Notes: generated by a model not told the origin, from the sequence alone. DNA of 64,000 nt from JAGQRJ01 sp041402045 (GCA_041402045.1 JAWKSZ010000015.1:62001-126000); one strand, 5' to 3'. Positions 8,148 through 19,800 are shown, numbered from the stretch's first letter. Numbers and translations: made by a program.

Positions 8148-8816
8148 ATGACCTCGCTGTTCGCCTGCCCCGACTGCCAGGAGTTCGTGCGCCGCGGCGA
8201 GGAGCGCTGCCCGTTCTGCCACGCCCACCTCCCCTACGTCCCGGACGCCGAAGCCCCCGCGCCTCCGCGGGTCGACGACGCTCGGGTCGACGACGACCCC
8301 CTCCTGCGCTCGGTCTACGGCGCGCCGGCTTTCATGCCCCGGGCCGAGGTCGACGCGGACGACGACCGGCTCGAGCACTCGGTCTACGGCGCGCCGGCCT
8401 TCGTGCCCCGGGCCCAGGTCGACGACGACGACCGGCTCGAGCACTCGGTCTACGGCGCGCCGCCCGGCCTGGACTGGACGCCGCCGTCGCCCGAGCTCCT
8501 GGCTCCGCCGCCGCTGCCCGAGCCCCTGCCGCCCTTGCCGCCCGACCCCGCCCCCCGGCCGTCGGAGGGTGCCGCGTCGCGGTCCTCGCTGAACCTCGCA
8601 GCCTGGGTGGGCGCGGCCCTCGCCCTCGGCTCGCTCCTCCCACACCCCGAGCTGACCCTCGCCCTCGCGGCGCTGGCGCTGGGGCTCCTCGGCCTCGCGC
8701 GCTCCCGGCGCCTCGGGTCGGTCGAGGCGCTGCCCGCGGTGTTCGCGGTCGTGCTCGGCGGGCTCCTGAGCGTGGTGGGGGCGATCCAGCTCGTGCAGGC
8801 CCTCGCTCCGCGCTGA
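8148..8816 (+). CDS. Membrane-anchored zinc-ribbon protein with three SVYGAP repeats (putative maturase substrate C)
   Basis: A 222-aa protein. C7-x2-C10 and C21-x2-C24 form the same N-terminal ribbon as the two upstream paralogues. SVYGAP occurs at 55-60, 78-83 and 100-105, embedded in near-identical units of about 22 residues (DDDRLEHSVYGAP). A proline-rich linker follows, then about 80 residues with three hydrophobic stretches (near 145-160, 163-178 and 185-215) that would anchor it in the inner membrane. The operon appears to end here; 57 bp separate it from the sigma-54 activator. The tandem unit count differs among paralogues (4, 2, 3), as expected for expanding core repeats. Confidence 0.8.
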   Translation: MTSLFACPDCQEFVRRGEERCPFCHAHLPYVPDAEAPAPPRVDDARVDDDPLLRSVYGAPAFMPRAEVDADDDRLEHSVYGAPAFVPRAQVDDDDRLEHSVYGAPPGLDWTPPSPELLAPPPLPEPLPPLPPDPAPRPSEGAASRSSLNLAAWVGAALALGSLLPHPELTLALAALALGLLGLARSRRLGSVEALPAVFAVVLGGLLSVVGAIQLVQALAPR

Positions 8817-8860
8817 CCCCCAGCGCCCGGAATCGCGGCCGCCCGCGCCTCGCCCCGCGG

Positions 8861-8873
8861 TAGACTCTGGCCC
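8861..8873 (+). promoter_or_regulatory. Possible leaderless -10 element for the 8874 regulator
   Basis: TAGACT at 8861-8866 ends seven bases before the ATG at 8874. There is no purine-rich ribosome site in between, so the transcript would begin at or next to the start codon. Confidence 0.45.
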
Positions 8874-10952
<2,079 letters not shown>

Positions 10953-10955
10953 GGC

Positions 10956-12293
10956 TCAGGCGTGGGGCCAGGGGTTGTCGGCGGCCAGGGCCTGCACCGC
11001 GCGCAGCCAGTCCTGGGCGACCGCCTCGTAGTCCACCCGCGCGAAGCGGCGCGGGGCCGGCGGCTGGATCGGGTCCCCCACGATCGCGCGGATCGGGGTC
11101 AGGCGCACGCCCGGTGAGAGGGGCGAGAGCAGGCGGTGCGAGCCCTGGAACAGCACGGGCACGATCGGGACCTGGGCCTCGCAGCTCAGGATCCCGACCC
11201 CCGGGCGCGGGGGCATGATCCCGCCGGTGTAGGAGCAGTTGCCCTCGGGGAACATGCACACCACGTAGCCGCGCTCGAGGCCCTGGAACGCGAGCTTGAG
11301 CGAGTCGGCCACGGTGTTGGCCTCGCCGGTGAGGATCACGCGCCCCATGCGGATCATGGCCGCGAGCGGCCCGCGGAAGTACGGGCCGTAGGCCAGGATC
11401 ATGAAGCGGTGCACCACCGCATAGGGGAACAGCGCGTAGAGCAGGGGCGAGTCGATCATGCTCTGGTGGGTCGGGCAGAGCAGGTAGGGCCCGCGACGGG
11501 GGAGGCGCTCGCGGTGCAGGAGTTCGGCGCGGAAGCCGAGCTTGGCCGCGGCGGTGAAGGCGTACATCCCGAGCTGCGCCGCCCACCAGTGCACGCCCCG
11601 CCGGGCCAGGTTGAAGCGCTGGCCCAGGGGCACTTCGTCCACCCGCTGACGCAGGAGCCGCGCCCAGCCGTAGTCACCGGGGACCCCCGAGGGCGCCGCG
11701 CCCGCGACCCGGGCCTCGAGGTCGCCCAGGGTCAGGAGCTCCCACACCTCGCGGTGCGGGACCTCGACCCCGAACTCCTCGGCGAGGAGCGCGCGGAGCT
11801 GGATCAGCTTGAGCGAGTCGATCCCCAGCTCGGGGCCCAGGCGTGCGCCCGGCGCCCACGGGCCCTCGACGCCGAGGGCGTCGCGCAGGCGCTCGCGCAG
11901 AGGCGAGGTCTCGGCGGACACCTCGCCCCCCAGGAGCGCCGCGCGGGCGCGGGCGTGGCGTTCGACGAGCTCGGCCACCCGCGGCCGGTCGAGGGCCTCC
12001 CCGCGCCGGGGCAGGGGCTGGCGCACGACGAGCACGTCCTGGACCCGCAGCGGGCGCGGCGCCGAGATCGAGGCCACCGCGAGCAGCTCGCGCAGGCGCT
12101 CGTGGGCGAGGAACACCGCCTGGGCCTGGAGCGTCTCGGCGGCGGGGACGACCACCGCGCGGCAGTCGAGGAACGGGTCGGCCCCCGCGCCCGGGAGCAG
12201 GCACACCTCGGCGACCAGGTCCGAGCGGCCGAGGTGCTGCTCCACGACCTGGGCCTCCGTCGCCCACTGCCCGTCTCGTGGCACCGCGTTCAC
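10956..12293 (-). CDS. Acyl carrier domain fused to PlsC-type acyltransferase
   Basis: A 445-aa protein with GTG start and GGAGGAG upstream. Residues 1-115 resemble the C-terminal subdomain of an AMP-binding acyl-ligase, without its catalytic half. Residues about 130-200 are an acyl carrier domain with the phosphopantetheine serine in ELGIDSLKLIQL (about 159). Residues about 250-440 are a 1-acyl-glycerol-3-phosphate acyltransferase-type domain: HQSMID (HX4D, about 275) and the FPEG box (about 348). The protein would move an acyl group from its own carrier arm to a lipid or related acceptor (inference). It is convergent with the sigma-54 activator, with three bases between the stops. Confidence 0.88.
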   Translation of the reverse strand: MNAVPRDGQWATEAQVVEQHLGRSDLVAEVCLLPGAGADPFLDCRAVVVPAAETLQAQAVFLAHERLRELLAVASISAPRPLRVQDVLVVRQPLPRRGEALDRPRVAELVERHARARAALLGGEVSAETSPLRERLRDALGVEGPWAPGARLGPELGIDSLKLIQLRALLAEEFGVEVPHREVWELLTLGDLEARVAGAAPSGVPGDYGWARLLRQRVDEVPLGQRFNLARRGVHWWAAQLGMYAFTAAAKLGFRAELLHRERLPRRGPYLLCPTHQSMIDSPLLYALFPYAVVHRFMILAYGPYFRGPLAAMIRMGRVILTGEANTVADSLKLAFQGLERGYVVCMFPEGNCSYTGGIMPPRPGVGILSCEAQVPIVPVLFQGSHRLLSPLSPGVRLTPIRAIVGDPIQPPAPRRFARVDYEAVAQDWLRAVQALAADNPWPHA

Positions 12294-12559
12294 CGCTCCT
12301 CCGGCTCCCGCCGAGGGGCGCGAGATCGGCGGTCGGTCACGCGAACATGACGCCCGTTCCGATTCTGGTCACCCGATGGCGGACATACGTGGCCCAGGCC
12401 GTCGCCCTGTTGGCGCAACTCTAGCACGCTCCGTGGGCCCGATCCCCCCTCGTGGGTGCCGACATGTCGTCACTGCCGATCCTACGGCGCTGATTTGTCG
12501 GCACTTGCGAATCCGAGCGGAGATCCCTCACGGCCAGGGGACTTACGCAACGCGTCATG

Positions 12560-12575
12560 CGGCACGGGGGGTGCA
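12560..12575 (+). promoter_or_regulatory. Sigma-54 (-24/-12) promoter of the metzincin lipoprotein
   Basis: CGGCACGGGGGGTGCA matches the TGGCACRNNNNTTGCW consensus at GGCAC, R and TGCA, with the required ten bases between GG and GC. The predicted start is about 12587, giving a 27-nt leader that ends in GGGGAGAAGGTGG before the ATG at 12614. The rest of the 320-bp gap from 12294 holds a CGACATGTCG palindrome (12460-12469) and no gene. Confidence 0.6.
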
Positions 12576-12613
12576 TTGGACGGGGCACCTGAGGGGAGAA
12601 GGTGGAACCCACC

Positions 12614-13357
12614 ATGCGCACACCCAGCCTGATCGCGATCGGACTCTTGAGCGTCCTCGCCGGCTGCAACACGTCGTCGAGCTCGTCCGGGGCCGCGGCC
12701 TCGGCCCCCGCTCAGAACGGCGCAGGCGCCCTCGCGGCGCAGGCGGTCTCCGCGGGCCCGGGGCACGACGCCCTGGTCGTCTACGTGGACTGGGTCGAAG
12801 GCCAGCAACCGGCGGTCGAGACCCTCGACCTCCTCGAGCGCCGCCTGAGCGAGCGCTGCCAGAAGCCGGGTGGCGTGCACGTGCTCTACGGCGGCGCGCT
12901 CCAGGGCGTGCGCCAGAGCGTCTACGCGGAGGCCGACCTCCAGGCGCTGGCTCGCACCGCGCCGCCGCGGGAGTCGCTGGGCGGCGAGGCCGTCGAGCTG
13001 CAGGTGATCTTCGTCGACGGCGCAGGCGCCGTGAACGAGCACGAGGACGACCGCCTGGGCCTCGCGATCAGCCCCTCCCAGGTCGCGGTGTTCGCCGAGA
13101 CCGTCGCCGCTCACGCGCCCTCGGCCGAGCGCCTGGGCGCCGCCGTCGCGCTCCACGAGCTCGGGCACCTCATGGGCCTGGTGAACCTCGGCGCGCCCCT
13201 GACCGCCCCCCACGCCGACCCGTTGAACCTGGCCCACTGCCAGAACAACGGCTGCCTCATGACCGCGCGCAGCAACAACTGGGGCCTGCGCCGCGACGTG
13301 GAGCCCGACTTCTGCGCCGACTGCAAGGCCGACCTCCAGGCCCTCGGCGGCCGCTAG
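12614..13357 (+). CDS. Archaemetzincin-like zinc protease lipoprotein
   Basis: A 247-aa protein with lipobox LAGC (Cys about 18) and a Ser-rich tether. The active site HELGHLMG gives HExxHxxG. It is followed by a cysteine pattern C-x4-C-x-M-x17-C-x2-C (HCQNNGCLM ... DFCADC), which is the archaemetzincin signature and would bind a second zinc. The residue in the usual third zinc-ligand place after HExxHxxG is Asn, and an inserted PHADPLNLAH segment may supply a His instead (inference). ATG 12614 is preferred over GTG 12602 because AGGTGG precedes it at correct spacing. A sigma-54 promoter lies upstream. Expected to act as an envelope metallopeptidase. Confidence 0.85.
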   Translation: MRTPSLIAIGLLSVLAGCNTSSSSSGAAASAPAQNGAGALAAQAVSAGPGHDALVVYVDWVEGQQPAVETLDLLERRLSERCQKPGGVHVLYGGALQGVRQSVYAEADLQALARTAPPRESLGGEAVELQVIFVDGAGAVNEHEDDRLGLAISPSQVAVFAETVAAHAPSAERLGAAVALHELGHLMGLVNLGAPLTAPHADPLNLAHCQNNGCLMTARSNNWGLRRDVEPDFCADCKADLQALGGR

Positions 13358-13385
13358 CCGGCTCGCGCACTGCGGCGACGGCGGC

Positions 13386-13397
13386 CACACTGCGCGG
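13386..13397 (+). promoter_or_regulatory. Possible leaderless -10 element for the 13398 kinase
   Basis: CACACT at 13386-13391 ends six bases before the GTG at 13398. No ribosome binding sequence lies between. Confidence 0.4.
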
Positions 13398-15545
<2,148 letters not shown>

Positions 15546-15564
15546 GCGCGAGGAGGCACTGCGG

Positions 15565-16032
15565 CTAGCAGGTCCAGTCGTCGACCTCGCCGTCGCAGCG
15601 CACGGGGGGCGCCCGACGCTGGACGGCGGCCACGACCTCGTCCAGGTCGCAGGGCTTGTCCAGCACCACGGCCCCCAAGCGCTGCGCCTCTTCGTGCGCG
15701 TCGAGGGTGCCGAAGGCGGTCAGGAGCACGACCGGCGTCGCCCAGTCGTGCTGGCGCAGGAACTCCAGCGCGGTGAGCCCCGTGCACCCGGGCATGCGCA
15801 CGTCGGAGAGCACCAGGTCGTAGCCCCGGCTCGCCAGGTGCCCCTCCCGGAGCTCGGTCATGAGGTCGAGCCCACTCGCCACCTCGGTCACCTCGTAGCC
15901 CTCGAGCTCCAGGGCCTCGACCAACAGCCCCCGCAGCGCGGGGTCGTCCTCTGCGACCAGGACCCGGGGCGAGCCGGACTCGGCGTCGCAGGCGGCGCGG
16001 CGGCGAACGCAGGGCGCGGCGTCTTGGATCAT
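15565..16032 (-). CDS. Single-domain response regulator
   Basis: A 155-aa receiver preceded by a short Cys/Arg-rich N-terminus. Acidic pair D29/D30, phospho-acceptor D77 (LSDVRMPG), Thr in LLTAFG and Lys in LDKPCD are all present, so it should be phosphorylated. There is no output domain. ATG 16032 is chosen because GAGGAGG stands six bases upstream. It is transcribed from a sigma-54 promoter at 16057-16072 and is divergent from the hemerythrin-like gene. It likely works with the kinase/NtrC pair encoded nearby, perhaps as a phosphate sink or adaptor (inference). Confidence 0.87.
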   Translation of the reverse strand: MIQDAAPCVRRRAACDAESGSPRVLVAEDDPALRGLLVEALELEGYEVTEVASGLDLMTELREGHLASRGYDLVLSDVRMPGCTGLTALEFLRQHDWATPVVLLTAFGTLDAHEEAQRLGAVVLDKPCDLDEVVAAVQRRAPPVRCDGEVDDWTC

Positions 16033-16056
16033 GCAGACCTCCTCGAGCTGCTTCAG

Positions 16057-16072
16057 TGCACGCGGCGTGCCA
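16057..16072 (-). promoter_or_regulatory. Sigma-54 promoter of the response-regulator gene
   Basis: On the minus strand the sequence is TGGCACGCCGCGTGCA, identical to the TGGCACRNNNNTTGCW consensus except for one base. Transcription should begin near 16046, leaving a leader of about 14 nt with GAGGAGG before the ATG at 16032. Confidence 0.75.
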
Positions 16073-16100
16073 CCCCAAGCTGCGCGCGGCCCGCCTCGCG

Positions 16101-16143
16101 GGTGTGTCGCCCCGACACGCGCGGGTCGGAGCGCGCCACACGC
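16101..16143. promoter_or_regulatory. Palindromic enhancer (UAS) between two divergent sigma-54 promoters
   Basis: It contains GTGTCGCCCCGACAC (16104-16118), a perfect inverted repeat with a three-base spacer, and a related half-site GGGTCG 19 bp further on. In reverse orientation the 43-bp block matches 19801-19843 at 31 of 43 positions. It sits 28 bp from the minus-strand promoter and 36 bp from the plus-strand promoter. The likely binder is the NtrC-type regulator at 16658 (inference). Confidence 0.65.
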
Positions 16144-16179
16144 CCGCAGCGCCTCCCTCCGGCCCCACGAGGCTTGGAC

Positions 16180-16195
16180 CGGCACGCGAGCTGCG
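16180..16195 (+). promoter_or_regulatory. Sigma-54 promoter of the hemerythrin-like gene
   Basis: CGGCACGCGAGCTGCG keeps GGCAC, R and TGC with the required GG-N10-GC spacing. The predicted start is about 16206, and AAGGAGG (16209-16215) then precedes the GTG at 16221. Confidence 0.65.
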
Positions 16196-16220
16196 GTCGA
16201 TCCCGCGGAAGGAGGACCCC

Positions 16221-16661
16221 GTGATCCACACCGTCGAACGCCCTCGCGGCCGCGTGTCCCCCGCGCGCGCCGAGCCGCTCCCGCCCGAGTCCGTGTATCA
16301 GGGCCTGCTGGACCTGCTGGCCTGGGACGACCCGAGCCCCGGGCTGCGCCAGCGCCTGGCCCGCTACCGGCCGTTCTTCGTCGCCGAGCTCGAGGAGCAG
16401 GAGGCGCCAGGCGGGGTGCTGAGCGAGGCCCTGCGCCAGGCCCCGCACCTGGCTCCCCGCGTCGAGCTCTGCCGCACGCAGCACGAGGAGCTCCTGCGTC
16501 AGCTCGACGCCTTGATCGCGCTCCTCGAGCACGAGGCCCCCGACAGCCCGCAGGTGTGGGTCGCCCGGCGCGGTCTGCGCCAGGCCCTGCGCCGCCACCA
16601 GGCGGCCGAGCAGGACCTCGTGCTCGACGCCTACTTCCAGGATCTGGGCGGGGAGGGCTAG
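16221..16661 (+). CDS. Hemerythrin-like small protein
   Basis: A 146-aa protein; the GTG at 16221 is set by AAGGAGG just upstream and by the sigma-54 promoter at 16180. It is mainly helical. QHEELLRQLDALIALLEHE and RRHQAAEQDLVLDAYFQD resemble the His/Glu helices of hemerythrin-type di-iron proteins (HxxxE patterns), ending in a DLGGEG tail. Not all hemerythrin ligands can be assigned by eye, so di-iron binding is likely but unproven. It could sense or carry oxygen or related molecules. It is divergent from the receiver gene and convergent with the NtrC-type regulator, whose stop codon overlaps its own. Confidence 0.7.
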   Translation: MIHTVERPRGRVSPARAEPLPPESVYQGLLDLLAWDDPSPGLRQRLARYRPFFVAELEEQEAPGGVLSEALRQAPHLAPRVELCRTQHEELLRQLDALIALLEHEAPDSPQVWVARRGLRQALRRHQAAEQDLVLDAYFQDLGGEG

Positions 16662-18016
16662 CCCTCGCCCTCGGCGCCGTAGTGCTCGAGCTTGCGGTAG
16701 AGGGTCTTGCGCCCGATCCGCAGGATCGAGGCCGCCCGCGCCTTGTTGCCCTCCACCGCGTTCAGGACCGCGAGGACGTGCCGGCGCTCGACCTGCTCCA
16801 GCGGGATCAGCTCGACGGCGGCGCCCGCGGCGGGCCCGGGCGCCGCGCCGCGCACTCGGGGCGGGAGGTCGTCGACCACGACCTCCCGCCCCTGGGTGAG
16901 CGCCACGGCGCGCTCCATGCAGTTCTCGAGCTCGCGCACGTTGCCCGGCCAGTCGTAGGCCAGGAGCTTCGCCGCGGCCGCCGCGGAGATCCCCGACACC
17001 TCGCGCTGCATGCGCGCGGCGTGAGCCTCCACGAAGCGCTGAGCCAGGAGCAGCACGTCGTTGCCGCGGTCGCGCAGCGGCGGGACCCGCAGCTCGATCA
17101 CGTTGATCCGATACAGGAGGTCCTGGCGGAAGCGCCCGGCCTCGACCTCCTCCTCGAGGTCGCGGTGCGTGGCGGCCACGACCCGGCAGTCGACGGCGAA
17201 CTCCGCGTCGCTCCCGACGGCGCGGGCCCGGCGCTCCTGGAGCACGCGCAGGAGCTTCGCCTGCAGCTCCAGCGGCATGTCGCCCACCTCGTCCAGGAAC
17301 AGCGTACCGCCTTGGGCCTGCTGCAAGAGCCCGGGGCGGTCGCGCTCCGCGCCGGTGAACGCGCCCTTGGTGTGGCCGAACAGCTCGCTCTCGAGCAGCG
17401 CCGCGGGGACCGCCGCGCAGTTGATCGCCACGAAGGGGCCTCGCGCGCGCGGGCTGCGGCGGTGCAAGGCGCGGGCGACCAGCTCCTTGCCCGAGCCGGT
17501 CTCGCCCAGCACGAGCACGGTCGTGTCCGCGCGCGCGCTGCGCGCGATCAGGTCGCACAGCGCGCGGACCTCGCGGCTCTCCCCCAGGAGCTCCTCGAAG
17601 GGCTCGACCTCGCGCAGCCGGGCTTCGAGCGCGGACACCTGCTGCGTCAGCCGCCGGGTGCGCACCGCGCGCTCCAGCACGAGGCCCAGCTCCTCGACCT
17701 CGAAGGGCTTCGCCAGGAAGTCGTAGGCCCCCGCGCGCATGGCGCCCACCGCGGCCTCCAGGTCGCCGAACGCGGTCATGAGCACGACCGGGAGGTGGGG
17801 GTCCAGCTCCTGCACCCGGCGACAGAGCTCGAGGCCGCCGAGGCCCGACATGCGCAGGTCGCTGAGCACGACCTCGGGGCGCCGCGCCCGCAGCTCGTCC
17901 AGAGCCGCGCCTCCGCCCGCGGCGGCCCGGACCCGGAAGCCCTCCGCCTCGAGCCCTTCGCGCAGCACCTCGCGCAGCTCGCGGTCGTCCTCCACCAGCA
18001 GCACGTCGCCCTTCAC
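16658..18016 (-). CDS. NtrC-family response regulator (receiver, sigma-54 AAA+, Fis HTH)
   Basis: A 452-aa protein. Receiver 1-120 with D10/D11, phospho-acceptor D53 (LSDLRMSG) and Lys in LAKPFE. AAA+ domain about 145-370 with Walker A GETGSGKE, GAFTGA and LFLDEVGD. Fis-type HTH at the end (NKARAASILRIGRKTLYRKLEHYG). The GTG start overlaps the TGA of the kinase gene (GTGA), so kinase and regulator are coupled. Two flanking intergenic regions carry back-to-back -24/-12 promoters around shared palindromes, so its regulon is probably 15565, 16221, 19550 and 19939. Confidence 0.93.
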   Translation of the reverse strand: MKGDVLLVEDDRELREVLREGLEAEGFRVRAAAGGGAALDELRARRPEVVLSDLRMSGLGGLELCRRVQELDPHLPVVLMTAFGDLEAAVGAMRAGAYDFLAKPFEVEELGLVLERAVRTRRLTQQVSALEARLREVEPFEELLGESREVRALCDLIARSARADTTVLVLGETGSGKELVARALHRRSPRARGPFVAINCAAVPAALLESELFGHTKGAFTGAERDRPGLLQQAQGGTLFLDEVGDMPLELQAKLLRVLQERRARAVGSDAEFAVDCRVVAATHRDLEEEVEAGRFRQDLLYRINVIELRVPPLRDRGNDVLLLAQRFVEAHAARMQREVSGISAAAAAKLLAYDWPGNVRELENCMERAVALTQGREVVVDDLPPRVRGAAPGPAAGAAVELIPLEQVERRHVLAVLNAVEGNKARAASILRIGRKTLYRKLEHYGAEGEG

Positions 18017-19434
18017 GCGGCCTCCTCGGCGCAGGGGAGCAGCACGCGAAAGGTCGCGCCCTCGCCGGGAGCGGAGTCGAGCTCGATCCACCCGTCGTGC
18101 TCGACCACGATCCCGTGGGCCACCGGCAGCCCCAGCCCCGTGCCTTCCCCGACGTCCTTGGTGGTGAAGAAGGGCTCGAAGATCCGCTGCTGCAGCTCGA
18201 GGGGCACCCCGGGCCCGCGGTCGCGGACCTCCAGGCACCAGCGCGGGCCCGGGGTCGCGTCGTGGTCGGGCGGCGGGTCGCCCTGGACCCGCGCGACCCG
18301 CAGCTCGACGCGCTCGCCCTCGGGGCTGGCGTGCGCGGCGTTCATGAGCAGGTTGGTGAGCACCTGCTCGATCTGGGTCGGGTCCGCCACGGCCCAGGCG
18401 GCGTCGGCGCCCTCGAGCGCGAACGCGACCCCGCGCTTGCGCGCGAGGGGGGCCAGCGCCTCGATCACGCCCCGCGCCACGGCGACGAGGTCCACCCGGC
18501 GCTTCTCGGCGTCCCCCCCGCGCGCGAAGTCGAGGAGCTGCCGAATGATCCGGGTCATGCGCTGGGTCTGCTCGCGCACCGCGGCGGCGTGAGCCTCCAC
18601 CCGCTCGGGCTCTCCGCGCTGACGCTCCAACAGCTTGGCCCGAGCCAGGACCACGTTCAGCGGTGTGCCCAGCTCATGGGCCACCCCCGCGGCCAGGCGC
18701 CCCACCGTCGCCAGGCGCTCTGCGTGGCGGAGTTGGTTCAGCGTCGCCCGGCGGGCCTCGGCCTCGGCCGACGCTCGCGCGCTCGCCGCCTGCAGGTCGG
18801 CGGCCATGCGATCCAGGGCGTCGGCGAGGGCGCCCAGCTCGTCGCGGCGACCGAGGTCCAGGCGCGCGGCGAGGTCGCCGGCCCCGACCTCGCGCACCCG
18901 CGCCACGAGCGCCTGGATCGGGCGCCCGACCAGGGCCGAGCCCACCCCGAACGCGATCGCGCCCGAGACCACCACCGACGCCAAGGTCGCCGTGGCGAGG
19001 AGCGAGGTCGACGAGCGCACGTAGGCCAGGTCTTCCTCCATGGCCTGGGTCACCTCCAGCGCGCCCTCCGGCTCGCCCGGCGGCGCGAAGCGGATCCAGG
19101 TATGCAGGGCCCCCTCCCGGCGCACGAAGGCGCGGCCCTCGCGGGCCAGGCGCTCCCGCACCGGGAGCGCCTCCAGCTCCGGATACCACCGAAACGCGCG
19201 GTCGGGCTGGCGCCCGCTGGCGTGCGCGATCAGGTCCACGGCCGCGTCGCGACCGGCGCGGCCCCAGGTGGGCTCCACGGCGGCGAGCAACGTCGAGCCG
19301 GCGCGGAAGGTCTCGCGCTCCATGGCGGCCTCGAACATGGCCAGCTCGCGGGCCCGCGCGAGCAGCCCGTAGCCGCAGAGCACCGCGCAGTTCCCCGCGA
19401 CGAGCAGCGCGGTGAGCTTGTGGGTGAGCTTCAT
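18013..19434 (-). CDS. Membrane sensor histidine kinase, partner of the NtrC-type regulator
   Basis: A 473-aa protein. Membrane segments at about 8-26 and 147-172 enclose a periplasmic sensor of about 120 residues without a recognised fold. HAMP linker at about 172-225, dimerisation/phospho-acceptor H-box VAHELGTPLN (about 251), then HATPase_c with N box (LTNLLMNAAHA), G1 (DRGPGV) and G2 (GTGLGLP). The sequence around the H-box is of the NtrB/ZraS class that pairs with sigma-54 regulators. No -24/-12 promoter was found ahead of it, so the sensor pair is probably made constitutively while its targets are induced. Confidence 0.92.
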   Translation of the reverse strand: MKLTHKLTALLVAGNCAVLCGYGLLARARELAMFEAAMERETFRAGSTLLAAVEPTWGRAGRDAAVDLIAHASGRQPDRAFRWYPELEALPVRERLAREGRAFVRREGALHTWIRFAPPGEPEGALEVTQAMEEDLAYVRSSTSLLATATLASVVVSGAIAFGVGSALVGRPIQALVARVREVGAGDLAARLDLGRRDELGALADALDRMAADLQAASARASAEAEARRATLNQLRHAERLATVGRLAAGVAHELGTPLNVVLARAKLLERQRGEPERVEAHAAAVREQTQRMTRIIRQLLDFARGGDAEKRRVDLVAVARGVIEALAPLARKRGVAFALEGADAAWAVADPTQIEQVLTNLLMNAAHASPEGERVELRVARVQGDPPPDHDATPGPRWCLEVRDRGPGVPLELQQRIFEPFFTTKDVGEGTGLGLPVAHGIVVEHDGWIELDSAPGEGATFRVLLPCAEEAA

Positions 19435-19549
19435 GGCCCGGGGCGCCCGAGCAAGACCCGGGCCAGCTCGATCGTCACCGCAAGCCTCGGCGGCTCCGAT
19501 CGACCTCGGGGCTCGCCCTCCGTCAAATCGGCACCCGCCTGCCGCGGTG

Positions 19550-19735
19550 TCAGGCCGCGTGCTCGACCGCGCGGGAGGCCTCGAGCCGGGCCAGGAGCTG
19601 ACGCACGTAGGGCGAGCGGTCCACGTGACGCGAGCAGTAGGGCTTGTCCTCTGCGGTGCCGGCGCCGCACACCACGCAGCTCCGCGGCTCGAGGCCGAGG
19701 CGGTCGACGACGCGCTGGGTAGGGATCGGGGTCAT
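19550..19735 (-). CDS. 61-residue Cys/His zinc-binding protein
   Basis: The start is ATG 19735 with GGAAGGAGG upstream and a sigma-54 promoter at 19760-19775. The protein carries SCVVCGAG and, after eight residues, PYCSRHVDRSPYVRQLL: a C-x2-C ... C-x2-H zinc-binding knuckle followed by a helix. No membrane segment. Too small for an enzyme; an adaptor or redox/metal sensing role is possible. It is a member of the same predicted regulon as the receiver, hemerythrin-like and HtrA-like genes. Confidence 0.75.
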   Translation of the reverse strand: MTPIPTQRVVDRLGLEPRSCVVCGAGTAEDKPYCSRHVDRSPYVRQLLARLEASRAVEHAA

Positions 19736-19759
19736 GCTGCCTCCTTCCGCCAGCCGGCG

Positions 19760-19775
19760 AGCAGGGGCCGTGCCT
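19760..19775 (-). promoter_or_regulatory. Sigma-54 promoter of the 61-residue zinc protein gene
   Basis: On the minus strand AGGCACGGCCCCTGCT keeps GGCAC, R and TGCW with GG-N10-GC spacing. The start would be about 19749, giving a leader of about 14 nt, the same geometry as at 16057. Confidence 0.7.
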
Positions 19776-19800
19776 GCCACAACCCCCGCGCCGACGTAGC

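Noticed and set aside
12488..12510. GTCGGCACTTGCG as a -24/-12 promoter
   Set aside because: GGCAC and TTGC are directly adjacent, so the spacing rule fails; the element at 12560 fits.
19511..19549. Plus-strand TCGGCACCCGCCTGCCG as a further sigma-54 promoter
   Set aside because: GG to GC spacing is one base short and it points into the 3' end of the 61-residue gene on the other strand.
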